Assembly (NCBI GenBank): GCA_009801015.1
Contig: VHZZ01006256.1
Span: 5,553 to 48,239, forward strand
Direction of reading: 5' to 3'
Length of the DNA stretch: 42,687 nt
Origin: Silene noctiflora
Taxonomy: Eukaryota > Streptophyta > Magnoliopsida > Caryophyllales > Caryophyllaceae
Every line of letters starts with the position of its first letter. Positions within the stretch are counted from its first letter, which is position 1. Shown here piece after piece: positions 24,201 to 32,002 of this stretch. The translations under genes were made by a program, and so were the position numbers. The notes below the pieces were generated by a model. That model was not told the DNA's origin. It ran no database searches and saw nothing but the letters and a program-made list of their open reading frames with translations.

Positions 24201-27200
24201 ACAATGGGGTTGTAGTTTGTCTTATTTCAATTTTGGATGGGTTGTCAATCCTTGCTCGTATGGCAGCTGTACTGATCAATAGATGTATGGTTCTGTCTGT
24301 CTACGGTCTTACGTAATAATGTGTTTGCTAGATTAGGAGAACTTATGCACATGACACATGAAGCATTTATGTACAGTGAATAGAACACTTATCTTTTCTT
24401 TATTTTGTAGGTGAAAAATAAAGTTGTTCGGGAGGTCATTGAGTTTGTCAAAGCCCATCCTGCTCTGTTTGACTGGGTTCTGCATGAAAACATTTCTGAA
24501 GCTAATGAAATGGTGATGGAACTTATTAATCTTGTCATTGCCATATTGAGTAAGGTAAAGGGCATATCATATTTTGTACTTGAGTGTATGTGTGTGTGTG
24601 CGTGTTCTTTTGACACTTCATTTAGCCGTCGTGTTGCTTATCTGACACGTACCACATTCGAGACAAAAAATGACACATGTTCGATATGCCAATATCAGAC
24701 ACCGCACAGACACTACTGATATCCTTAGATTGAATTTCAACAGGAGAACATTCTAAATTTCACAAGTTTATCGATCTTCCATTGAGCAACTCGTTTTATC
24801 GTTATTTTGTTCTTTGTTAACATGTCTTACAAAACATCAAAGCTCTTACAATATAAAAGTCTGCTGCCTTCGACAATAAATCAAGTACCCATCCAAATGG
24901 TACGCTATGACTATCACTTGGAGTTTGCGTGCTGTTGGGGCAGGAGGGGGGTGTTTGATATTTAAAAATGTTCGCACCCTCCTAATTTTGTATACACAAG
25001 TGTCTGAGTAGAAGTGGAGTATGAATTTTCCAGTAGGTTGTTGATGAGCAGCAGTTTCTTTGATGAACTTTCAGGAATTTTTATGGTCGTCATGGCTCAC
25101 ATTTCTTGTATCATGCAGACCTGGCCATATGAAGAGAATGACGAGTACGGATTTGTCCAAGGCCTTTTCCGTCTGATGCGTGATTTGTTTTCACAAGATT
25201 TTGAGTCATTTTCTTCTTCCTCTGCAGCACAATCTCCTGTGGTAAATGCTCTTATTTCACTTGGTAACTCAAGTATTTTTACATCTCGCTTTACTTGCTT
25301 TTGATCACTTGTTATGTTAACCTATAATTATTGTATGATTTTCTTGCCTGGTATTCAGAACCGAAGGAAGCTTGAACTCAAGAAATTTCATATAGGGTTC
25401 AGACTGAGTTCATACCTTTATTTTCAAGTCACCAAGAAGTCTATTAGGTTGCAGGTAGATATGTAATGCTAAGGCTGATACTACTTCTTAATATGTCAAA
25501 ATCTGATCCTGTCGTCGTTCTTGCTGAATTTAATGCATCTTTTGTCCTTACAATTTGGTCCCTTTCAAAAAGGTTTCTGATGATCATTCTGCTTATCGTA
25601 AGAGTGGCGGAAGGCAACAACCAACATTAGCATTGCTATGTAATTTTCTCAACACTGTGACAAATTCCCTTGAAAGATCTGCCGATGAGAAATCTTTGTT
25701 GCTTAATAAGGTAGGAGATAAAGCCTGGGCACTTCTCTTGTTCTTGTTGCCTTTTGCTTCCCTTGAAGGACCAGATAGTTAATCTGCCTAACACTTTCTG
25801 TTAATTTCTAGATTCAAGACATAAATGAACTATCACGACAAGAAGTGGATGACGTAATTAACACATTTGCCGAGAAGGCTCGTGTTTCACCATCGGACAA
25901 CACAAACACAAGGTAAGTAACAATTTCTTATACATGTTTCTCATAGTAGGATGATGAAGGATGGGTCTTTTATTTGGGTCTGTCACATGTTATCACCCAA
26001 TATCACCCCTAGTTAACTAAATGTACTAATGTTTGTTCCAACTAAGTTTCCTCATTTACTCCTAGTTAAAGGTAAACATGTTTTTTAATCACTTTTTCTT
26101 ATATGCATATATTTAGCCAAAAGGAGACGATATAAGTGTGATGCAGGGAGTAATGAATGTGAAAGCTATGCAATTGTTAAAAATGTGAAGATAATTTAAG
26201 ATGCCAATATTATTTAATATAATTACCATTAATAATAGTATTAAAGTATTTTAACTATAATAAATGGACTTAAAACCATAAATGATTGATATGGTTTAAA
26301 AACTGATATTTGAACAAAGTAATTTTAATAGAAATATAATTTCATTTAATAATGGCATATAAAAAGGCGTTTAGTTATGTTTTAACCCTTCTCTTGACCG
26401 TGACGCGTATAACCCCGACCCTTGTTCTAAATTGAACTGTATAACCCAAACTCGATCTGCCCAACCTGCTTGATAGGTCTAATGTCAATAATGGCTATTA
26501 AAGTTCAAATTTTGACAACAGTCTTGCTCTCCACTTCTATTTGTGTCAAACTACTTTTATCTATGGATTTCGGTAGAACGCATAACAGCTACCTCTGGTC
26601 TCACTAGGTAAATCTTAGATATGAACCACCATATTAACTTAGCTGTTAGCCACCTTTTTACTATTGTGTAGGCTCTACTTACGGAGACGTAATCATAATC
26701 TACACTTAGAGGCCTATGAGTCATTCATTTTTTAACTACTTGAGCCAACACGTCAGGGATGGATTCTTGCATCATTTCCACCGAAAAAAGAAAATAAATA
26801 CGTTGAAAATAGTTTCTCATTTATACGAGGAAGATTTTATAAGGGTTATTTAATAAGAATACTCCAAACTATCAGGGTGCTTCTCAAAATACTCCAAACT
26901 TTGATTTAACTAGCAATACACCCAACTATTTACAATTACACCCCTTCGCGTTTAATAGAATTGCCCCCTTTATAACTTAAGAGTACCAGGTAAACCTGAC
27001 GCGGGACCCACAACTTCATCTTCTTCCACCCCAATTTTCCTCCATTATTGTTCCTCGTTATACACAATTTCCTCTATGTCCATATTTTTTATGCTCAACT
27101 GTCAAATACACATTGTCAAGTGTCAACCCTTATTTCGGTTACAATGTCCACCCCAACTTCGTCTTCTTCATTTAACTTTCTCCTGCTTTTTTTTTTAATA

Positions 27201-29618
27201 TTTTTTTTTCTATTTATCCTCTCACTCTCCTCTCTCCTTCTAGAATCCCTCAATATCCATGTCTACTGTCCAAGTACACCATTGCTTTGACAATCAAATG
27301 CACCATTCTTCACACCTTCGCATTATCTTCTCCCCTGTTTCGTTTATAAAAAAATGGTCACGGCCAACCATGCTTCGTCTTCCTACCATTGGCCGCCGTG
27401 CCTCACCTTCCTGCCGTCGACCACCACAATTGCAACCTCGTGCATCCTCCAACAGTCCTGCCTTTTTGTCACTGTCCTGTAACCCTCCACCAATTGTTGA
27501 GATAAATTTCTAAAACCCTAGATCCCCAAATCAATTTGGGGGTATATGTTAATTCGGGGTCTGGGGGTCGTGGATGGTGCCATTATGACAGCCCGTGATT
27601 TGCGCCTAAGTAGTTGTGGGTAGACGGTTGTGGTGTTGGTGTTGGACGGTGGCGGTTGTGGTGTTGGTGTAGGTGTTTTACTGATGATAAGGGTGGATCA
27701 TGGGTGGGTTTGTAAATAATAAGGGAATTGACTTGCTAAATAGGTAGACGGTTACCCGAGTATAATCCTAGAAGAGGGGGGTAATACCGTAATACTATAG
27801 TTTAATGTGAGTTAAATTGAAGTTCGGAGTATTTTAAGAAGGGGGGCAATAGTTTGGAGTATTCTTGTTGAATAACCCATTTTATAAAGCTTCTCAAGAG
27901 ATGTTCAGAAAAGTCTACATGAGGGTAAGAGATGGGCAGACCCTTTATTATTCCACTGAGCCTTTGTTTGGATAAAAAAAGAGGTGGGAAGGGGAAAAGA
28001 GGGGGAAGGAAGGGGTGTGGTGGGAGAATGGAGTACTAAGATAATTTTCCTTCCAAATCTTCTGTATTGGGAAGATTGTAATTCTTGGAGGGAAAAATGA
28101 ATCTCTCAATTTTTTCCCCCGCCAAATCCTTTCTACGCCCAACTTGCCCACCAAACAAGGGATACCCACTCTCTTCCGTCAATCTTGCCATCCAAATAAA
28201 GTGCTAAGCCATATGAATTCAGTACAGCCTTTGAATTCATTTGACTTTCTGGCAGATGACCTTCAAACTGCAAAGCACTGAAGGAGTTGAAGATGCACAT
28301 GAAAGATAAATTCATACTGATTGATATATTTAACTATTTGGACCTCATTTAGGCTCTTAGGCTCTAGTCTTCCCTTTCATCGAAAGCTATGATTTCATTT
28401 GCTACTTATTTTTCAAATTCCTTTGTTTTTTAAGAGCTAGCACTTAATATTGGGATATTTTACCTACTTCTGTTCTCACAGGAGGTACATTGCAATGGTG
28501 GAGATGTGTCAGATAGTTGGCGACAGGGATCAGCTAGTCACGCTATCTCTTCTACTAGCAGAACATCTTTTGAATGTGATCCTCATCCATTTTCAGGACA
28601 TGTATGATCTCTGTCTATATCGTTTTTCTTTCATTGAGAAACTTTAGTTCCTTGACTGATGCTAATGTATGCTCGTTTTGTGGCAGTTATTATATTGCTG
28701 GACCTGTTGGATCTGGAAACCTAATTACATATACTGGTTTGGATACTAAACAAGATTTCTCGCCATTATGTGAGAGATTACTCCCCATATTAGAAAGGCT
28801 GGAATTGCTGAATGAGGTACTGTTATAAATGGATTTGGTCATCTAAATAATGGGATCTTATTTGCTGCTGATGTGTGGTTTACATCTGCAATAATCTTTG
28901 TATAGTTTTGGTAATTGTTTTCTGGCGTTTGCTACTTTTTCTTGTACCTCTCTTCCATGCACATTTTAAAAAGAACTTCCAAAAATTGTCGAGGAATTAT
29001 CTTTGATTCCAAAGCTGTTTTTTAATTTTGTTAGATTTTTGGTGCTTTGACAATCAGCCCTCTGTGAATTAATTAAGGCAACACTTCATTAGCGTTTCGT
29101 TTTCCAGTGCTTTGGAAGTTTGAAACTTCTTTCAAGCTGTAAGAGTCCCATTGTTTCCTTTCCAACTGAACCTAAAACTCACTATTCTTTGGCTTTTGAT
29201 TATGTTGGAATATAGCATAACTGTTTATCAAATTGGTATCGTTCTGTTGTGAAGTAAGTCGTTCAATGTAATTCTCTACAAATTTTATTATTGGCCGTCT
29301 AGTAATGGGCCCTTTGTGCTGTTACTCTGTTAGCATATGAGAAATATTGGTGTTTGTAAAATAGTCTGTCCCAAGAGGGAATCATACCTTGATAGGTAGT
29401 TGTCCCGTGGGTGAAATCTTTTCTAAATGTCTATTGTACAATATGCTTAACGGCTTACCATCGAAGAAAGAAAAAAAATGATGCTACCCAGCAGAATGTT
29501 TCTCACATCCAATTGAATTTGCTTGCACATGCAGGATAAGGTGGGCCATTCCCTGAAGGTATTTCGCAGATTGGTGACTTCGCTTAAGGAACTAACCATT
29601 CGAAAGCTTGCTTTATGA
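1939..29618 (+). CDS. NUP205: Nuclear pore complex protein NUP205 (Nup192/Nup205 family), complete, 45 exons
   Basis: This encodes a large alpha-solenoid scaffold nucleoporin. In the family, Nup205/Nup192 works in the inner ring of the nuclear pore with Nup93/Nup155-type partners; that role is known for the family, not read here. Splicing 45 exons gives 5,640 nt and 1,879 aa; Arabidopsis NUP205 (At5g51200), recalled from memory, is about 1,840 aa. The start is the ATG of MVSPKQLLSTIES, matching the family N-terminus. Near-invariant blocks include EPELLSGNDVLWTFVNFA (from about residue 460), KNWFPDIEPLFKLL (about 577), EQYDLPVVVG (in 601-648), VYDMQFELNE (from 649), SASASPDCSLKM (about 1260), RYIAMVEMCQIVGDRDQL (from 1769) and a C-terminus ending KELTIRKLAL. 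All 44 introns have GT donors and AG acceptors, and every junction keeps frame. I see no signal peptide or membrane segment. It appears intact despite transposons in at least four introns. Exon coordinates are in the four exon-map entries. Confidence 0.96.
3846..4875 (+). other. NUP205 intron 6, with one ambiguous base beside poly-G
   Basis: A 1,030-bp intron with no transposon ends seen. It contains the only ambiguous base in the window (N at 4200), followed by 17 G residues at 4201-4217. The homopolymer probably defeated the sequencing chemistry, so its true length is uncertain. Confidence 0.8.
6242..8142 (+). other. NUP205 intron 11, 1.9 kb, no defined element
   Basis: AT-rich intron. A run of 24 T residues lies at 7867-7890. 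A purine-rich patch (GGAGGAAGTGAGAATG and GAAAGAGAAAGAG) lies at 7530-7610. I saw no terminal repeats or coding relics. Confidence 0.6.
9777..10471 (+). other. NUP205 intron 17, nothing recognised
   Basis: A 695-bp AT-rich intron. The small minus-strand open frame at 9807-10046 matches nothing I know and has no conserved motif. Confidence 0.6.
10596..11913 (+). other. NUP205 intron 18, hosts a Tourist/hAT-like MITE
   Basis: A 1,318-bp intron. Apart from the element at 11484-11766, it is AT-rich sequence with short spurious open frames on the minus strand (10811-11401). Confidence 0.7.
11484..11766. mobile_element. Tourist/hAT-like MITE with GTTTGGTT ends
   Basis: The left end GGGGTGTTTGGTTGG and the right end AACCAAACGGCCCC form terminal inverted repeats of the type common in plant PIF/Harbinger (Tourist) and hAT MITEs. 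The subterminal repeat continues, with GGAATGGAATGGA on the left and TCCATTCCATTCC on the right. The 283-bp element has no coding capacity. Target duplication is not clear, so the superfamily is unresolved. Confidence 0.7.
12112..12711 (+). other. NUP205 intron 19, nothing recognised
   Basis: A 600-bp intron with a T-rich stretch (12298-12312) and no terminal repeats seen. Confidence 0.6.
14049..14211. mobile_element. Short MITE-like palindrome
   Basis: The left end GGATCCTCTCCATTTG and the right end, whose complement reads GATTCTCTCCATTACC, are partly inverted. The words CTCTCCATTTG and CATTACCTC recur in inverted orientation near both ends. At 163 bp with no coding capacity it fits a MITE, but no target duplication was fixed. 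Confidence 0.4.
14465..15294. mobile_element. Non-autonomous Tourist/hAT-like element, 830 bp, with internal hairpin
   Basis: The left end GGGGGCTTTTGGTATGAG and the right end, whose complement reads GGGGGCGTTTGGTTGAG, are terminal inverted repeats. TAA lies on both flanks (14462-14464 and 15295-15297), which suits the 3-bp duplication of PIF/Harbinger elements. Subterminal GGAAAGGGAATG words also repeat in inverse orientation. The interior is GC-rich, with near-repeats of CATACACTCCTGAAACTGC and a long palindrome (14820-14948). No transposase is visible. Short proline-rich open frames here are probably spurious. Confidence 0.7.
14820..14948. repeat. Near-perfect inverted repeat with a 6-nt loop
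   Basis: Arms 14820-14882 and 14889-14948 are almost exact reverse complements, differing mainly in a run of A against a run of G. The loop is AAGTTT. The arm next to the loop contains CCAGCCCTCTAAAACACC. As RNA, this would fold into a hairpin of about 60 bp inside the NUP205 pre-mRNA. Confidence 0.85.
15687..18819 (+). other. NUP205: NUP205 exon map, exons 26-35 (residues 1050-1465)
   Basis: Coding exons: 15687-15893, 16361-16453, 16546-16656, 16797-16943, 17120-17175, 17252-17324, 17690-17880, 17960-18086, 18193-18270, 18655-18819. Codons are split at 30/31 (Gln) and 32/33 (Arg). Conserved stretches are YHYSERGDRLINLESF, RWAWKYNRNLEEQVAQLHML, SASASPDCSLKM and IDKEQAELARSNF. The exon 27 donor (GTAGAG) is weaker than average but keeps frame. 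Introns 26 (467 bp), 31 (365 bp) and 34 (384 bp) hold no recognised element. Confidence 0.9.
18820..23121 (+). other. NUP205 intron 35, 4.3 kb, the largest intron
   Basis: It contains a 1-kb Stowaway-like element (20516-21509). Candidate repeat arms rich in GCGCC/GTGCGTC words lie on either side (about 19560-19650 and 21835-21930), and a GACAC-rich patch lies at 19265-19380. The parts at 19650-20500 and 21930-23100 hold nothing I recognise. The donor (GTTTGT, 18820) and acceptor (TTTAATTTAG, ending 23121) join SISNFSHQ to DGRRAMEALQRACTLEAE in frame. Confidence 0.8.
20516..21509. mobile_element. Stowaway/mariner-like non-autonomous element, 994 bp
   Basis: The left end CTTCCTCCGCTGTTTTC and the right end, whose complement is CTTCCTCCGTTTTCCT, match the CTCCCTCCGT-type termini of plant Stowaway elements. 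TA flanks both sides (20514-20515 and 21510-21511), the hallmark Tc1/mariner target. It is much longer than usual Stowaways (about 80-500 bp). The interior holds degenerate tandem CCACCAAC/AACAACCGCCA units at about 20600-20930 and a run of ACA at 20911-20931. No transposase is seen. Confidence 0.75.
23502..24410 (+). other. NUP205 intron 37, nothing recognised
   Basis: A 909-bp AT-rich intron with no terminal repeats, coding relics or simple repeats of note. Confidence 0.6.
24555..25118 (+). other. NUP205 intron 38, GACAC-rich patch
   Basis: A 564-bp intron. Positions 24605-24715 are rich in GACAC/GTGTC words (CTGACACGTACC, GACACATGTTCG, CAGACACCGCACAGACAC), preceded by a short GT run (24586-24602). 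Similar words occur in intron 35. It may be a decayed dispersed repeat. Confidence 0.5.
26834..27887. mobile_element. Mutator-like non-autonomous element with 9-bp target duplication
   Basis: The element proper is 26843-27878 (1,036 bp). It is flanked by a perfect 9-bp direct repeat ATTTTATAA (26834-26842 and 27879-27887), diagnostic of Mutator superfamily insertion. Terminal inverted repeats extend about 70 bp: both read GGGTTATT, then AAGAATACTCCAAACTAT, then AAAATACTCC and ATTTAACT, with scattered mismatches. No MuDR-type transposase is seen. The interior has a T/C-rich segment (27160-27240), a GC-rich segment (27355-27440) and GGTGTTGGTGT-type repeats (27620-27680). The interior could be captured host sequence (Pack-MULE), but I recognise no gene in it. 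Confidence 0.85.
27958..28208. mobile_element. MITE-like element with TTTGGAT ends
   Basis: The left end AGCCTTTGTTTGGAT and the right end, whose complement is AGCACTTTATTTGGAT, match over about 15 bases with one gap. The left half is purine-rich (GGGAAGGGGAAAAGAGGG). A second possible right end (complement CCCTTGTTTGGTGGG) lies near 28160, so the element may be nested or the boundary uncertain. No coding capacity and no clear target duplication. Confidence 0.5.
28817..29534 (+). other. NUP205 intron 44, nothing recognised
   Basis: A 718-bp AT-rich intron before the short last coding exon. No element ends or repeats of note. Confidence 0.6.
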
Positions 29619-30080
29619 TATCATCATCTCGGGTTTGACGGGCAGTAAGTTCATCCCCATTGATCTAGGAATTTTGTTCAGCTTCTGGTCAGCACGATAC
29701 AAATATCTTGGTACCCTGGTAAATTTGGTGTATGTCTGTATATTATGTTTCCTGGCTCTTTTCTATTAGCCGAGTACCTACTATTATTGATGAGAACTGA
29801 GGAGGTAGTTTATGTTTGTACTTGTTTATTCTCGTCTCATGAACTCAAGCCATTAGCTTTGCTCTTTAGTATGTGCCCTGTGCAGTATTGTCAAATGTTG
29901 TCCCGAGGGAAATCGAAAAGCGTCTTTTCCCTTTCAAAAGATAGATTTTGTATTTGTATTTGTATTTGTATTTGTATTTGTATTGTATCATCTCTCTTTC
30001 CCCACTGAAGTATGAAGTATACAACAATGTGGGTTTGCAATTAGCATTCATATGTACAATTGAAAATAAAAATGGGTTAG
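29619..30080 (+). promoter_or_regulatory. Probable 3' UTR of NUP205, possible 3' UTR intron and poly(A) signal
   Basis: A strong donor GTAAGT starts at 29645, 26 nt after the stop codon, and an acceptor CCCTGTGCAG ends at 29885. Together they would define a 241-bp 3' UTR intron, close enough to the stop to avoid classical junction-triggered decay. An AATAAA lies at 30065-30070. None of this can be confirmed without transcripts. Confidence 0.4.
29945..29984. repeat. (TTTGTA)n short tandem repeat
   Basis: About six units of TTTGTA/ATTTGT are read directly. The repeat sits in the probable 3' UTR of NUP205, so length variants could be transcribed. Confidence 0.9.
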
Positions 30081-31710
30081 TTTTCTTTTTTCTAGAAAAA
30101 GGCCCCAGGGCCTATCAGGTTGTATTTTTTATTTTTTTTAATTGAAAGTCAAAAAACTTTTAAATCACCCAAAGAACATAAAAATACATGGGAAACAAAG
30201 GGCACAAATCAACAATCCCAAAGAAAGTGTTGTGAAACTTTAAAATCGCAAAAAGAGGTATTATTATATGCATTTTTCCTCCTTGATGATAATGCCAATT
30301 ATTGTTTCCCTTCAACCATCTTAGAATCTAAATTAGGGGAAAGTGAGGTTTGTTGTGACTGTCGTTAAAGAGAATTATAGAAGGGTTTTAAGTTGATACG
30401 GAGATTTTTTTTTTCTTTTTATTGGGCTATAAATAGTTAATTATACATTATATGAGTCTGATGTATAATATTTTTATACATCTGATTGTAGGATCCTATT
30501 TGTGAAAATGAATTCATGCGAGAGTTTTCTATTATTTAGGGTGACTCTAATAAAATTCCTCTTGGAGGAATTGACAATGCAAGCGAAAATGCAAATTATG
30601 TGAATTGAGAAACCAAATATCCCCAATTTTTCCAATCCATTCCTTCAATTTTTTTTTTCCAATTCATGGAATCTCTAGTTCACCAATATTTATATTAGTA
30701 AGCAAGCGACACTTAACACCCCATGTCAAAATTCACCATCGGTAAGAGTTGCTCCGTATTAGAGTAAGAGTCAATTAATAAATTACTAGTTTTAATATTA
30801 GTTTAATCTCGTGCAAAATTTGAACGGGAGTGAATATTTTATGATTTTAATAAATGCATAGATGTTGAAAACAAAAGGTATGCAACACCCCGGCCCAAAC
30901 CCTAGGTCGAGAGCGATCACTCACGGTAGCCCGCCAGGCGGTGTACATGACCTACAGATCAACATGAGTCATTTTTAGCGTATTTTGTTCTCATTTATGC
31001 GCATCCCGTGAACCTTTCCATGAGATTACCCATCTTAATACTACTCTCAGTCAAGCACGCTTAACTGTGGATTTTTTTTTGCATGGATAACCAGAAAAGA
31101 AAGTGTACTTTGTTGATATGAGCAGTACTTTCAATCCCTTTAAACACTAGTAAGATTTTAAGTCTATCAATGGATCTTTTCAAGGAGGTACCCTACCCGA
31201 ATAACGTTTTCGGTTCAGCGAAGTATTACAAAGTAACAATGTAATTTTGTGAGATAATGAAAGACACAATATCAGCTACAAACATATATGTTCAAGAAAC
31301 TATAGCCAAGCCAACGTAAAACTATAGCATCTAAAAATGGAGTCATTCCCCTAGAACTACACATTCAAATAGAACGTATTAACGAAAAAATATTAATAAC
31401 CATTTACATTCAATATAGAGCTAGAATTAAAATACAAATAATCTTTTCCAACACTTAAAATAAGCATGAATGAAAATTGAGCAAAAAATCACAATTGCTA
31501 CATAAACTCATCTCAATAGTATGTCTATTTGTCCAAAAGAGGATTATGGGACCCAAATCCAAGTTCTAACTAATATTTTGATATAGGACTAAAACCATTT
31601 ACTTAACCCACGAACTATCCAGGATATAATCTATATCCCTTTCTTATTTTTAACCCTAACTCCTCTCCCTGCCTTCTAGTGAGCTCCCTCACATCCTCCG
31701 TTTTCCTTAA
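30081..31710. other. Intergenic AT-rich DNA, no gene recognised
   Basis: No conserved coding segment is seen. Around 30876-30960 the sequence CAACACCCCGGCCC followed by GCCCGCCAGGCGG resembles the TGTAACACCCC-type LTR edges found at 38.6 and 39.5 kb, so a decayed LTR edge is possible. The rest is unassigned. Confidence 0.5.
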
Positions 31711-32002
31711 GGGCGTGTTTGGATTGAGGGGTTTGGAGGGAAAAGAAAGGGAGGGAGAGTAGAGGATATAAAATCTCTGGATAACAAATAAGGGGTGGAG
31801 GGAAATGGAGGGGGAAAGATTTGGAGGGATCTATTTTCCCTCTTCCAAGGCAAATTAAAATCTCTTCACATGAGGCAAGATTTGGAAGGAAGTTGTATCC
31901 AAACACCCAAATCCCATTAGCCCTCTCCTTCCCTTACCCCCTTTCTCTTCCCTCCTTCCCCCTCCCCTCCCTTTCCCTCCACTTTTTTCTATCCAAACAC
32001 AG
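31711..32002. mobile_element. MITE-like element with GTGTTTGGAT ends
   Basis: The left end GGGCGTGTTTGGATTGAG and the right end, whose complement is CTGTGTTTGGATAGAA, are inverted repeats. The halves are respectively GGGAGGGA-rich and TCCCTCCC-rich, giving a long imperfect foldback of about 290 bp. Its right edge touches the first recognisable codons of the gypsy reverse transcriptase fossil. No coding capacity; target duplication unclear. Confidence 0.6.

Larger units (their letters stand above)
25913..28481 (+). other. NUP205 intron 42, 2.6 kb, hosts two DNA transposons
   Basis: Intron 42 carries the Mutator-like element (26843-27878) and a MITE-like element just downstream (27958-28208). 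The stretch 25913-26833 is AT-rich and unremarkable. Splicing (AG|GTAAGT to CTCACAG|G) rebuilds the Arg codon that starts RRYIAMVEMCQ. Confidence 0.85.
23122..29618 (+). other. NUP205: NUP205 exon map, exons 36-45 (residues 1466-1879)
   Basis: Coding exons: 23122-23292, 23364-23501, 24411-24554, 25119-25241, 25359-25454, 25573-25710, 25812-25912, 28482-28601, 28687-28816, 29535-29618 (stop TGA 29616-29618). Codons are split at 42/43 (Arg) and 43/44 (Ile). Conserved stretches are QRACTLEAELALVLRISHKYG, WPYEENDEYGFVQGLFRLM, INELSRQEVDDVI and RYIAMVEMCQIVGDRDQL. The exon 41 acceptor (TTTCAAAAAG) has a short, interrupted pyrimidine tract and is the least typical acceptor in the gene. Confidence 0.9.
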
